Source of the DNA: an uncultured Opitutales bacterium
GTDB taxonomy: Bacteria; Verrucomicrobiota; Verrucomicrobiia; Opitutales; Intestinicryptomonadaceae
Reading direction: 5' to 3'
Assembly: GCA_900545705.1 (NCBI GenBank)
Contig: URAK01000005.1
Location: 83,708-147,707 of the forward strand
DNA: 64,000 nucleotides
Shown here one piece after another: positions 7,803 to 16,958 of the stretch. The notes under the pieces were generated by a model. The model did no database searches. It had not been told where the DNA came from and saw only the letters and a list, made by a program, of their open reading frames with translations. Made by a program: the position numbers and the translations under genes. Each line of letters opens with the position of its first letter. The first letter of the stretch is position 1.

Positions 7803-9440
7803 ATGAAAAAGTCCACAGTTGCCATTTCTTCACTATTATTTACTTTTGCGGCGATATTTGCAAATGCCGCAGATAATACATATTATATGTGGAAGGGCGC
7901 GGAAAAAGCATGGGGCGAAGCCGACCCGCTACAAGCGTCGTCTTGGAGCTCGTCGAACACTGGGTATGTAGCCCTCCCCGAAGGCGCAAATGTAAACTCT
8001 CCCGATGCGAATTGGGTCTTTGACTATGGTGCCTACTTGCCGGTTTCGGGAAGAAATGACAACATTTATTATAGAATTAAATCGTCAAATCTAAATTTGA
8101 ATTCTATATCGATAATAAACCACAATGCCACTGAAACTGCCTATTACAGCACTGATGGCGTATATCATCCTACCGGAGGCAGTACAGGCATAAAGTTAAC
8201 TTCAAATACCTCTAATTCCGTTTGGAAGATCGGAACATTTACCTATACGGGCGCTAATGGATCTTACGATAGGGGAGTTGCTTTGGGATCGTCGGTAAAC
8301 GATGCATGCCAAGCCGATATAGTAGTTGGAGAGATGAATATCGGGCAGATTGGGAATGTGACGGTTCTTAATGTAGGCTCCGATGCTGCGGGTACTTGCT
8401 ATGCGACAATAGACGAAAATAACGTAAAAAAAGGCGATGCAGTTTCTTTGTCTGACTCAGGCGGGCCGAAATCTTTGACCATTGCGGGCGACTTTAATAT
8501 TTACGGCAACTCTACTATTTATATGAATGTCTGGGATAATGCCAAGGACGCCCTGCATTCCGAAGAAAATCCCGACATATCGATAGGCGGCGTAGTAAGA
8601 ATGGTTAGCGGCTCGGGAGCTTCGCCGGTATGGCATGTTATTAGTAGAAGCGCAACCGTTACATGGGCCACTGGAGACCCTGGGCCAAGCGCTACCGACA
8701 CTTATGTAAAACTCGGAGGGCTCGAAGGAAATGGAAAATTGACCAACAATTCGAGAACTCTTGAGGCAAGCACTCTTAAACTTATATTTACAAACCAGAC
8801 AGACTGCGAGTTCACCGGAGAATTCAACGATGGGCAGTCTGATACGGTTAAAACAATAATGAGTGTGAAAATGGCAGGTGCCGACGGGAAAAAACAAATA
8901 ATCCGCGCGGACTCAAAATTTACTGGAACAGTGGAAGTTGAAAGCGGAACTCTCATAATTAAAAGCACTCAGACTCTCGGTAAACTTACTATGACTGGAG
9001 GAGCTTTTGGTGGCATAGATGGTGGAGTTTCCGTTTCAGGCGCCGAATGGTTTGCGGGCGATCTTATCTTTTATAATAAGGACGCCCTCAATAGCGGCGA
9101 TACCGATATGATAAGAATCGACGGCGCTTTTGTAAAATCTGGCGATGGAAAAATCGGCGTAGATTTTGACGGCTTTGACCCGACTGTTTTTATCGAAGAT
9201 GGCACTATGCTCGACCTCATATCGGCTTCGGAAGAGGAACGCGAGGGATTCTCTGCCGACGCAAATGACGATTTTTACGCAAAAAACCTCACAAACGGTT
9301 TTGCAAACTTTGAATGGAATGGCGACATTCTTACAGTATCGTTCTCGAATGTTCCGGAACCGGCAACAGTCGCTGCAATACTGGGCGGATTGGCGTTTGC
9401 AGGAGCACTTTTTCGCAGGCGCAAAAGCCGGCAGGATTAG
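7803..9440 (+). CDS. PEP-CTERM surface protein
   Basis: A 545-residue secreted protein. A typical signal peptide (MKKSTVAISS then a hydrophobic core to ANA, about residue 23) precedes a long Gly/Asn/Ser/Thr-rich beta-repeat region like autotransporter passenger domains. The C-terminus is a PEP-CTERM sorting signal: VPEPATV, a hydrophobic helix and a terminal RRRKSRQD. Such signals are cut by an exosortase and the product is anchored or released at the outer surface; no exosortase gene lies in the window. The frame is open to 7782, but the ATG at 7803 begins the signal peptide cleanly. Function beyond surface display is unknown. Confidence 0.85.
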   Translation: MKKSTVAISSLLFTFAAIFANAADNTYYMWKGAEKAWGEADPLQASSWSSSNTGYVALPEGANVNSPDANWVFDYGAYLPVSGRNDNIYYRIKSSNLNLNSISIINHNATETAYYSTDGVYHPTGGSTGIKLTSNTSNSVWKIGTFTYTGANGSYDRGVALGSSVNDACQADIVVGEMNIGQIGNVTVLNVGSDAAGTCYATIDENNVKKGDAVSLSDSGGPKSLTIAGDFNIYGNSTIYMNVWDNAKDALHSEENPDISIGGVVRMVSGSGASPVWHVISRSATVTWATGDPGPSATDTYVKLGGLEGNGKLTNNSRTLEASTLKLIFTNQTDCEFTGEFNDGQSDTVKTIMSVKMAGADGKKQIIRADSKFTGTVEVESGTLIIKSTQTLGKLTMTGGAFGGIDGGVSVSGAEWFAGDLIFYNKDALNSGDTDMIRIDGAFVKSGDGKIGVDFDGFDPTVFIEDGTMLDLISASEEEREGFSADANDDFYAKNLTNGFANFEWNGDILTVSFSNVPEPATVAAILGGLAFAGALFRRRKSRQD

Positions 9441-9481
9441 CTGGCGCGGATGCGGTTTTGCAACATTTAATTTCAAAGACA

Positions 9482-9503
9482 AAAACGGATAAATCCGTTT
9501 TTT
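9482..9503 (+). terminator. Rho-independent terminator after the first PEP-CTERM gene
   Basis: ACGGAT (9485-9490) pairs with ATCCGT (9493-9498), flanked by A-run and T-run. The loop is very short, so the last pair probably opens. Confidence 0.7.
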
Positions 9504-9635
9504 GTTTATGTAGGTTTTCTTGCAATTCCCGCGAGTACAAGAATATTTGACTGAGATATTTTTATATTGACTACCTCGGAATCAATTATAACAAATATTT
9601 TTAGAAATTTCATTGGAAATCAATATAGTTAGGCC

Positions 9636-11144
9636 ATGAAAAATTTGTTCTACTTTATTTTACCCTTAATCGCTGCGGCCGCCTATGCCGACGATTATTA
9701 CTTTGTTGGTGGAGGGACTCCAACTACTGCAAATCCATCAGGAGCTTGGTCGCACTTCGTTGACGGTGCTCTCGTTGCCGTGGACAGACAGCCCCTGTAG
9801 GGGGAAGACAACCTCGTGTTTAACAGCGACTATATTAAATCAAATATTTTATATGTCACTACAACAGATAATTACGGCAAGGATTTGATTATTTCAAACC
9901 TTAAAAACGACTTTGAACTATCGGCCGGAAAAGAGGTAATGGCCCAGGACGTGTACTGGGAGCTTTCCGGAAAAATATCCGTGACAGGGGTTGAGGGCGT
10001 TTGGGACGCCTCTAAAAGCTCTTTTACAGACAATTCAAAAGTTTTAAGTTTTACTTATACGGACGATTCAATCGACGAAACGCTCGGAGGCCCCAGAATA
10101 CATCTTTCAGTAGATTCAATAGAAATGATGGCCGACGGAACGACGGCGACTAACATTATGACGCATAAGGCAAAGCTCAATCTTGGGCGCACCTCAAAGG
10201 CTCTAAGCTCGATAACTGTTCAGAACGATGTTAAGCTATACTCCCGAACGGCTCTCGTAATGAATGCTACCAATATAAAGATAAATGGAATCGTGGGGCT
10301 TTACGCCGAAGCGTGGACTAATTCTGCAACTTTGAAATTTAACGCCACCTCAGGATCCGCTGTAACTGTGGAACTTGGCGGGCTCGTTGCGGATAAACAG
10401 TGTGCTGAAGTCTCAAATGCCGTCGACGCCGAGGGAACTTCTACCACACTGATATTTAAAAACACCGCAGGAACCGATTATACTTACAACGGCAAATTAA
10501 TGGACGGCGGATATGGCGATGGAGACAATGTCCACCTCTCCAAGATGAATATTGTAATGGATGGAGAAGGCATACAGCGCCTCTCGCCTCAAGATCCAAA
10601 TAATTGTTTCTATACAGGCACGGTAACGGTAAAGAATGGAACATTGTACCTCTTTAACCAAAAAAGCGCGGGCGACACTTATTTGGAGGGCGGCAGGCTC
10701 GGCATTCTTTATTCCGGGCATGGCTTTTTAACAACGGGTTTCCACTGGTCTGGCGGCGTTCTTGAACTCGATGTAAAAAGCGCTTCGCGCGACAACTTGC
10801 AAATCGGCGGAATCCTTGAAAAAGTCGGCGATGGAAAACTCGTATTTGACTTGAATCTGACTTCCGCAGATTATGATGCCATAGAGCTTGGCTCGTCCGT
10901 AAAATACGACTTGCTCTCGGCGGAATCAATTTCCAACTTCGGCGACTCACTTAACGACGACTTCGAGATTTTGGGAATGGATTATTCCAAGTTTGCAGCC
11001 GATTTCATATACGACGAAACTTCCAATATTCTGTCGACAGTCATAACCCATGTCCCAGAGCCTGAGGCGGCAGCCGCCCTCCTCGGAGGCTTGGCGCTGG
11101 CGCTTATTGCCTTTAAAAGGCGCGGCATGCGCGGAAGCCGATAA
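9636..11144 (+). pseudogene. PEP-CTERM surface protein interrupted by an in-frame TAG
   Basis: Starting at the ATG at 9636, the frame encodes a signal peptide (hydrophobic core FILPLIAAAAYA) and then 54 residues up to a TAG at 9798-9800. The same frame continues without a shift from GGG GAA GAC through the rest of the protein to VPEPEAAAALLGG, a hydrophobic helix and a basic end at 11144, another PEP-CTERM signal. The full product would be about 502 residues. Without readthrough only a 54-residue secreted peptide is made; a GTG at 9816 could start the remainder but without a signal peptide. TAG is used as a normal stop elsewhere in the window (icd, the RpiB-like gene). The simplest reading is a recent nonsense mutation. 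Confidence 0.75.
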
Positions 11145-11173
11145 ATCTCGTTTCGGGCAATGTTTCTTTAATT

Positions 11174-11204
11174 AAAAAAGCGGATTTTTTAATCCGCTTT
11201 TTTT
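11174..11204 (+). terminator. Rho-independent terminator after the interrupted PEP-CTERM gene
   Basis: GCGGATT (11180-11186) pairs with AATCCGC (11191-11197) across a TTTT loop. A-run and T-run flank the stem, so it could work in both directions. Confidence 0.85.
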
Positions 11205-11391
11205 ATTCCCACTTGAAGCCAACTTCCTGTCCCGATTTTATGCGCCGATTATGCCTTGCGTTCAGGTTCGCGCCTGCGTTTACGCTTCCAAAAGCTATTC
11301 GCGCATTACTGCGTTTTAACCACGGTATTTTGGTGCGCTATTTAGATTGACAGCTAAGCTCTTTGTTCACGGAAGCGCTTCGCGGCAGCCG

Positions 11392-12351
11392 CTATGCAAC
11401 TTCCACCAATGCCGATAAAATTGTATCTTTTGTCTTGGCGTAGCCTTCAGCGAGGGTCTTTTCCGGGGACTGTTTCCAGTAGTTCTTATTAAACAGCTCC
11501 AAAGATAGGCTCCCTCTAAAACCCTGCGAGTACATTTTGGGCAAGATGGCTTTAAACGGGCATATGCCGTCTCCCGGGAACACTCTGTCGGCATCTACAA
11601 GTTTTTCTCGCGCGGGGGAGGAGGGATAGTCATTTATGTGGAATACGTCCAGTCCGCCGAGATTCACAAGATTTAGCGAGGCGAAAGAATTGCCCCCGCG
11701 GTATAAATGGTAGAAGTCAAGCAGAAGCCCAGCATTAGCGTCGTTTGTGAGAGCTGCAATTTTTAGCGCGTCGCCCAGTCTGTGCAGGGCGCGGTGTCCC
11801 CATAGCTCAAGGAGCGGCTTTACTCCATAGGGCCTGGCTAGTTCTATGACTTTTGCGTACCTTTCAGCGTATTCGTCGAATTTAAGCGGATCGAGCTTCT
11901 CGATTCCGTACATTGTGCACGCTATGTTCCTGCTTCCGATTTCCGCCGCCCAGCCTATCTCGCGCTTCATTTGCTCGATATTTTTTGCGCGCTCGGCGGG
12001 GTCGTCCAGCATGCATTTTGCGAATCCTATCAGATTGTCAGGTTTTAAGTCAGCGTCTTCAAGGCGCTTTTTTATTTCACTTATCTTATTGCCGCGCGAA
12101 ATGAAATCCTCAATATGGCGCGTCCACGGTTCAATGCCGTCGTAGCCCGCTTTCGATATCAACTTTATCTGCTCTTCAAGCTTTAAATTGTATCCGTTTA
12201 GCGTGCCGCAGTTCATTCCTATTGGCAGCGGAAGCCCGCTCTTATAAAGCTTTCGTGCAGTTTGATTCGCCACAGCATTCCCTGCCGCGACAGCCGAAAC
12301 TGCTGTTGCCGCGGCTAACTTTAATGCGTTTCTTCGTGATATTTTTCTCAT
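11392..12351 (-). CDS. Exported sugar isomerase/epimerase-like TIM barrel protein
   Basis: A 319-residue protein of the xylose isomerase-like (AP endonuclease 2) TIM barrel family. The N-terminus SRRNALKLAAATAVSAVAAG is a Tat-like twin-arginine signal, so it is probably exported folded. Metal-binding acids and histidines are visible as LLELWGHR, LLLDFYHL, FHINDYP and LSLELFN in the order seen in hydroxypyruvate isomerase and sugar epimerase relatives. It begins one base after the stop of the upstream Gfo/Idh/MocA gene, so the two are co-translated and probably handle the same sugar or cyclitol. The substrate cannot be told from sequence. Confidence 0.8.
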   Translation of the reverse strand: MRKISRRNALKLAAATAVSAVAAGNAVANQTARKLYKSGLPLPIGMNCGTLNGYNLKLEEQIKLISKAGYDGIEPWTRHIEDFISRGNKISEIKKRLEDADLKPDNLIGFAKCMLDDPAERAKNIEQMKREIGWAAEIGSRNIACTMYGIEKLDPLKFDEYAERYAKVIELARPYGVKPLLELWGHRALHRLGDALKIAALTNDANAGLLLDFYHLYRGGNSFASLNLVNLGGLDVFHINDYPSSPAREKLVDADRVFPGDGICPFKAILPKMYSQGFRGSLSLELFNKNYWKQSPEKTLAEGYAKTKDTILSALVEVA

Positions 12352-12352
12352 C

Positions 12353-13651
12353 TTACAAAATCGGAAATTTCCATGGAGAACGGTACTTGGGCTTTAAATA
12401 GGCGTTAATTTCGGGGTTTGAGAAACTTTTGGTAGTGTCGTCGTACTTTATAGTCTCGCCGGAACGCGCCGCTATATTGCCAAGATGCGCAAGTTTGGCG
12501 CAGAGGGAGCCGTTTTCAATAGTGCATGCGGTCTTGTATCTTCTTGAACGCACTGCGTCGAGAAAATCTACCAAGTGGTCTATATGCTCCGAATTTTCGG
12601 GCTTCCCTGATTCCGCCTTTACGGGATTGCCCTTTATGCTGTCATTCGGAATTAATTTCCAGCCTTCGCGGTTTGCCGCAAGTATCCCGTTTTCTCCATT
12701 GAAGGCGATTCCGTACGACATGTCAAAATACCCAAGCGGGGTTGCCGTATTGCCCCAAGTTATGCAGCAATCGCCGTAATCGAAGGCTACGCTCAAAGTG
12801 TCGAATGTTTGCGAAGGCGTCTCAGGGTGGGCGTATTTGCCGCCTACGCCACCAACTTTTTTAGGAGTAGTCGTCTTGCCAAGCCCTTGCAGAACCATGT
12901 CGAGAAGATGGACGCCCCAGTCGGTCATAAGCCCGCCGCCGTAATTCCAGTACAGCCTCCACAATCCGTGCACTTTCGACGCATTGTACGGAACTTCCGG
13001 CGCAGGCCCAAGCCACATCTGATAATCGAGCGACTCCGGCGGCGGAGTATCGGCCTTCGCAGCGTATCCCGCGCCGTACCTAAAATTTGCCCAGACATCA
13101 ACTTTAGCAATCTTGCCGAGTTTGCCGCTTCTTGCTATTTCTATTACGCGTTTCCACATTTTGGAGCTGTTCTGCTGCTGGCCAACCGACACTACCGCCT
13201 TATATCTCTTTGCATAGTTTACGATAGCGTCACACTCGGCTATTGAATTGGCTATGGGCTTTTCCAAATATACGTCTTTGCCGGCCGAGCATGCGTCGCA
13301 CGCCTGCAAGCAGTGCCAATGGTCTGGCGTGCCGATTATTACGGCGTCTACGTCTTTCCTTTCAAGAACCTTCCGGTAGTCGGTGTAAAGGTCGGGTTTG
13401 GTGTTAAATTTCTTTTCGCAATCGCCGGCGCGCCTCTCGAGTATTTCTTTATCTACGTCGGCTATTGCAACAACTTTGGCTCCTCCTGTGTGCATTGCCG
13501 ACGCCAAGTCATTCCAACCCATGTTTCGTGCCCCGATGAGCGCAATCCCAACCTTTTCGTTTGCTCCGATTGGCCGCGCCACACCGGTTGCCATTGCCGT
13601 TCCTAATACTCCTATTGAGCTGACAAATTTTCGCCTTTGCATAAACCTCAT
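12353..13651 (-). CDS. Gfo/Idh/MocA family oxidoreductase with export signal
   Basis: A 432-residue NAD(P)-dependent oxidoreductase. The N-terminus has QRRKFVSSIG and a hydrophobic run, a Tat-like signal. The Rossmann part follows, with IGARNMGW, an acidic VAIADVD end of strand two and VIIGTPDHWH. The catalytic EKP motif lies in DVYLEKPIANS, near residue 135. The C-terminal beta-sheet domain includes WLGPAPEVPYNASKVHGLWR and WGVHLLDM, typical of the family. It sits directly upstream of the isomerase-like gene, with a one-base gap. Of two possible starts, the ATG at 13642 has GAGG four bases upstream, while 13651 is the longest frame. Confidence 0.88.
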   Translation of the reverse strand: MRFMQRRKFVSSIGVLGTAMATGVARPIGANEKVGIALIGARNMGWNDLASAMHTGGAKVVAIADVDKEILERRAGDCEKKFNTKPDLYTDYRKVLERKDVDAVIIGTPDHWHCLQACDACSAGKDVYLEKPIANSIAECDAIVNYAKRYKAVVSVGQQQNSSKMWKRVIEIARSGKLGKIAKVDVWANFRYGAGYAAKADTPPPESLDYQMWLGPAPEVPYNASKVHGLWRLYWNYGGGLMTDWGVHLLDMVLQGLGKTTTPKKVGGVGGKYAHPETPSQTFDTLSVAFDYGDCCITWGNTATPLGYFDMSYGIAFNGENGILAANREGWKLIPNDSIKGNPVKAESGKPENSEHIDHLVDFLDAVRSRRYKTACTIENGSLCAKLAHLGNIAARSGETIKYDDTTKSFSNPEINAYLKPKYRSPWKFPIL

Positions 13652-13808
13652 CTATATTTTTCTGAAAATAATATTAAAGTTAAGATTTGCGGTCAACAAT
13701 TTTATATTTGGAACTTTTTAAATGCTTACTAATATAAATTCGATTACGATAAATTTTATATCGGAATAAATTTCATAATGGAAGTGGATTGTGCAGAAAG
13801 GCATAAAT

Positions 13809-14063
13809 ATGTTAAAAGTCTATTATTGGGACGTTTGTCCGCACTGCCATCGGGCGATGGAGTTCCTCAAAAAAAACAATGTGCCTTTTGAGGCTCTCGA
13901 CATTGAAAAACAACCTGAGAAAATCGTAAAAAAAGTTGTCGAGGTCAACGGTGGCGACGATTGGGTGGTTCCAACTATGGAGTATAATGGACAATGGAGA
14001 CCGGGGCAGGTTTTCAACGCAAAAAAACTTGAAGCCGACCTTAAAGCTTGGGGACTTATGTAA
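13809..14063 (+). CDS. Glutaredoxin-like thiol oxidoreductase
   Basis: An 84-residue thioredoxin-fold protein with a CPHC active site near residue 10 in YYWDVCPHCHRAM. A cis-proline VVPTM follows near residue 57. These are the marks of a small glutaredoxin. The start at 13809 is favoured over the upstream GTG at 13791 by AGAAAGG seven bases before it, one of the clearer ribosome binding sites here. The substrate is unknown. It is followed by a DUF4405 membrane protein 75 bases downstream on the same strand, so the two may act together in envelope redox. Confidence 0.82.
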   Translation: MLKVYYWDVCPHCHRAMEFLKKNNVPFEALDIEKQPEKIVKKVVEVNGGDDWVVPTMEYNGQWRPGQVFNAKKLEADLKAWGLM

Positions 14064-14138
14064 ACTCCGAGATTTTGGATTGTAATAATTGAAACAAATG
14101 TCGTATATTTTGCGTTGTTAAAAATTAAAACCGCATCT

Positions 14139-14603
14139 ATGAGAACCATTAGAATTATAAACGATATTATACTTTACTTCTGCTTTTGTTTCCTCGCGGG
14201 GACAGGACTTATGATGGAATTTTCATTCGTCAAGGGAGCGGGTCCGCAATATGTCCTTTCGATGGGTAAAAAAGCTTGGGAAACCGGCCACTTCTGGGTT
14301 GGAGTTGTCGCAATTTTGGCATTCATTCTCCACTTCTGCCTGAACTCGCGCTTCTTTAAGAATGTCCTAAAAACGCGCATAGTTTACGTTTTATTTGTAA
14401 TAATCGGCTTTGGCGGCGCAATTCTTTTGGCAGTTTGGCCGACTGAAAAGGGCGAAACAGCAGCCCCCGCAGCGCAGACTTCCGCCCAGGCCGCCGGGCA
14501 AGGATACGGCAAGGGCATGGGCAAAGGCGCCGGGCTTGGTATGGGCAAGGGCGCGGGAATTTGCCAAGGGCAGGGCTTCGCGCGCAATTCGACCCTCAAA
14601 TAA
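14139..14603 (+). CDS. DUF4405-type membrane cytochrome-like protein
   Basis: A 154-residue protein with three hydrophobic segments (IIL...GTGLMM, FWVGVVAILAFILHF and VYVLFVIIGFGGAILLAV). Histidines flank or sit in the helices (ETGHFWVG and ILHFCLN), as in the DUF4405 flavinylation-associated cytochrome family, whose members bind haem and pass electrons. After the last helix comes a tail of Ala then a Gly/Lys repeat (GKGMGKGAG, then again GMGKGAG) with a single CQGQG. The role of this tail is unknown. The ATG at 14139 is preferred to the alternative start at 14115. A terminator lies about 110 bases downstream. Confidence 0.65.
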   Translation: MRTIRIINDIILYFCFCFLAGTGLMMEFSFVKGAGPQYVLSMGKKAWETGHFWVGVVAILAFILHFCLNSRFFKNVLKTRIVYVLFVIIGFGGAILLAVWPTEKGETAAPAAQTSAQAAGQGYGKGMGKGAGLGMGKGAGICQGQGFARNSTLK

Positions 14604-14713
14604 TATTATCCCAGCACCCAGATTCTTTATCGGCTGGCGCAGGTTTGGATAATTGAATTTCCCCTCGCTTAGCAGGTTCAAAGTATGCTTGGTTCATTCT
14701 TTTTTCATTTTAT

Positions 14714-14740
14714 GAGGAGAAATTTTTTCTCCTCTTTTTT
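14714..14740 (+). terminator. Rho-independent terminator after the DUF4405 gene
   Basis: GAGGAGAAA (14714-14722) pairs with TTTCTCCTC (14726-14734), followed by six T. Confidence 0.8.
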
Positions 14741-14818
14741 ATGTGTTTTTGTTTACGCTCCCATATTGCAAGAATAGTAATTCAACCAAGAATGATTTAC
14801 TTTCAGTCGAACGCCTGC

Positions 14819-14846
14819 AAAAAAAACCGACTCTAAAAAGAATCGG
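14819..14846 (-). terminator. Rho-independent terminator after the third PEP-CTERM gene
   Basis: On the minus strand CCGATTCT pairs with AGAGTCGG (one G-T pair) across a TTTT loop, and is followed by eight T (positions 14826 down to 14819). It lies 55 bases after the PEP-CTERM gene stop. Confidence 0.8.
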
Positions 14847-14900
14847 CCTTTGGTAAAATCTTTTAGTTTGTAAATCGCATATTGGCTTTTGCCCTGGATT

Positions 14901-16478
14901 TTATTTTTTCCTGCGCAATGCCGCAGCGAATAATGTAAACAACCCAAACAAGGAAGCAATTTCCGCAGGTTCCGGCACTGTCGCAGTGAGGCTTGCTACA
15001 ATAGTCGATACACCGTCAAGCTCCTTTATGAATATTTCGCCCGAAACGCCGTCTTCAAGGGCCAAAATAAAATCTCCCTCAGATACATTGCTGCCGGCAG
15101 TTGCAAATGAAAGCAGTCCGAGATCCCATTCTTCTGCACCAGCCGCAAGAAGCCATTGTTGCAAATCGTATGCGCTTATGGATATGTCGAACGTCAGGCT
15201 CGATGTATCAGAGCTCTTGGTAAGCGCCCCGTTTATCTGTATAAAGTCGCTTGCAGTTTTTATTGCGTCAACAGCGATTGTTCCGTGGTAGAACGACATT
15301 TTATCGAACACAACTTTGCCTATTTCATTGCCTGAGTCATTGCCGGTTGCGCTAAATACGGCGTCGGAATCTCTCCCGCTGTACGCGCTTAGATATAGAA
15401 CACCACCTTTCATTCCGTCGTACATTCCAATATCGAGCCGCCCTGAGCTGACTTCAACTTCGCCAAGCGCGCTGGCTGAATCAGCATATGTGTCGGCGTC
15501 CAATTTCCAGCCGTTTGTGGTTGTAAACCTCATAATTTGGCGGCCATTTGCAGCGTCGGAGGCGTTCATCCTTACGTTTAGCTTATTTGCCACAATCTGC
15601 CCGTCAACTTCCCGGCTCAAAAGCCCGCCGACATATTCACTGACCCCGGAGTTCGTAAATGAAAGCTCGGTTGTGTTCGCCTCGGCATTCCCCGCGAGCT
15701 GTATCATTCCATTCGCCGACACTTGCAGACCGCCTATTGTGCGGTAGAAAGTGCCGCCTGAAGTTGATGTTGTCCTGAATACATTGTCATGGGCAGCCGC
15801 GCCATTTTCAAGCGTGAGCACCCCGCCAACATTAAAATTGGCAGTCTCAACTGTAAAGTCTATACCGACCGGCATGCCTTGCGGTGCGGGGTCTGGAATT
15901 TCAGATTTTATCGTAAAATCGCCGGCCACATTTATGTTGCCGCCACCGTAGATTGTTAGCCGCGTTTGATACCATGCGTTTGAGCTTCTCGTATCTATAA
16001 ATTCAAAATCTTCGCGCACATCGAGAGTTGCGTTTTGATTTAACGATATGATTAACTTAGGATGCCCGGTGAGACTGTCGAGTGTGTGCAATGTCATATT
16101 TTTTACCGACATTGTCTGCCCCCACGCAATTTCAAGCATTTGCTTGCTCCAGAAATTCTGTGGAAAAGTCATGTTGTATGTAAAATCGCCGGCGGTAAAG
16201 GATTTGTTTACCATTGCCAATGTATAAGATGCGTAATCCGCCGATTCCGCGATTATGTCATAGTCTACGGTTATGTTTGTATTTTCATCTATGCTACCGG
16301 TGTAAGCTTCGCCGTCTAGCGTGTATATTGAGGAATCCGATATGTCGTACGGCAAAGTGTCGGACGGGGACAGCGTCTTGTTAAGTTCAAGTTCAACCGT
16401 TTGCGCGTTTAATGGCTGGCATAGGAAAAGACAGCATACCGCGGTGGTTAATGCAGGTATTTTTGTTTTCGAATTCAT
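14901..16478 (-). CDS. PEP-CTERM surface protein
   Basis: A 525-residue secreted protein with a signal peptide (MNSKTKIPALTTAVCC and a hydrophobic core ending near LNAQ). A repetitive beta-rich passenger region is rich in Ser, Thr, Gly and Asn and includes recurring LT/LS...GN segments. The C-terminus is VPEPAEIASLFG, a hydrophobic stretch and RRKK, a PEP-CTERM anchor signal. It resembles the other two passenger-type PEP-CTERM proteins in size and composition but is on the opposite strand. Function unknown; adhesion or matrix display is the family expectation. Confidence 0.85.
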   Translation of the reverse strand: MNSKTKIPALTTAVCCLFLCQPLNAQTVELELNKTLSPSDTLPYDISDSSIYTLDGEAYTGSIDENTNITVDYDIIAESADYASYTLAMVNKSFTAGDFTYNMTFPQNFWSKQMLEIAWGQTMSVKNMTLHTLDSLTGHPKLIISLNQNATLDVREDFEFIDTRSSNAWYQTRLTIYGGGNINVAGDFTIKSEIPDPAPQGMPVGIDFTVETANFNVGGVLTLENGAAAHDNVFRTTSTSGGTFYRTIGGLQVSANGMIQLAGNAEANTTELSFTNSGVSEYVGGLLSREVDGQIVANKLNVRMNASDAANGRQIMRFTTTNGWKLDADTYADSASALGEVEVSSGRLDIGMYDGMKGGVLYLSAYSGRDSDAVFSATGNDSGNEIGKVVFDKMSFYHGTIAVDAIKTASDFIQINGALTKSSDTSSLTFDISISAYDLQQWLLAAGAEEWDLGLLSFATAGSNVSEGDFILALEDGVSGEIFIKELDGVSTIVASLTATVPEPAEIASLFGLFTLFAAALRRKK

Positions 16479-16853
16479 ATCTTTTTAAATAAGTATACAG
16501 GGGTTGGGAAAATTTTTTTTATTCTAGTAGTATATATGCGCAACAATGCAACCTTTTTTATATATATTTATATACCATTTTGTTCTATGGGAATTTTTAG
16601 TGCCATAATATTAAGGTAGTATTCTAAATTTGCGCAAAGAAAGTATTGTAGAATTAACTATGCGGAAAAATTTGCGCAGGCATTGAAGCGGCGAACATAT
16701 TTGCGCCCACAAACCTTCTCATGATCTATAAGATCACTTCAAGGCGGACAGGCATTTTTCTAATAAAGCATGCTGCCTATTGATATCTTAGTGGATATTT
16801 CAAGATTCGAGTAGGTCGCACTTTTTAAAAGCGGCTGAAAACATGTTTGCGAA
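16479..16853. other. AT-rich intergenic region without a recognised gene
   Basis: About 375 bases upstream of the PEP-CTERM gene. The motif TTTGCGC recurs three times, at 16629, 16671 and 16700, with a related TTTGCGA at 16846. The spacing is uneven (42, 29 and about 146 bases), so this may be chance. No open frame of note. Confidence 0.4.
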
Positions 16854-16890
16854 AAAAATGCCAGGTTCCGCACAGGGCCTGGCATTTTTT
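16854..16890. terminator. Bidirectional terminator hairpin
   Basis: AATGCCAGG pairs with CCTGGCATT over a 12-base loop, with A-run before and T-run after. It lies about 70 bases beyond the glcF stop and can serve the minus-strand glc unit. Confidence 0.85.
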
Positions 16891-16958
16891 AATGCGCCGC
16901 AAAAATCACGCAACGCCTATGGAATCTCAAACTATTAGGGCGTCGAGAAGATCTTAAA

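Noticed and set aside
16479..16853. TTTGCGC repeats as a CRISPR or binding-site array
   Set aside because: Only three exact copies with uneven spacing and no conserved flanks; too weak for a repeat array.
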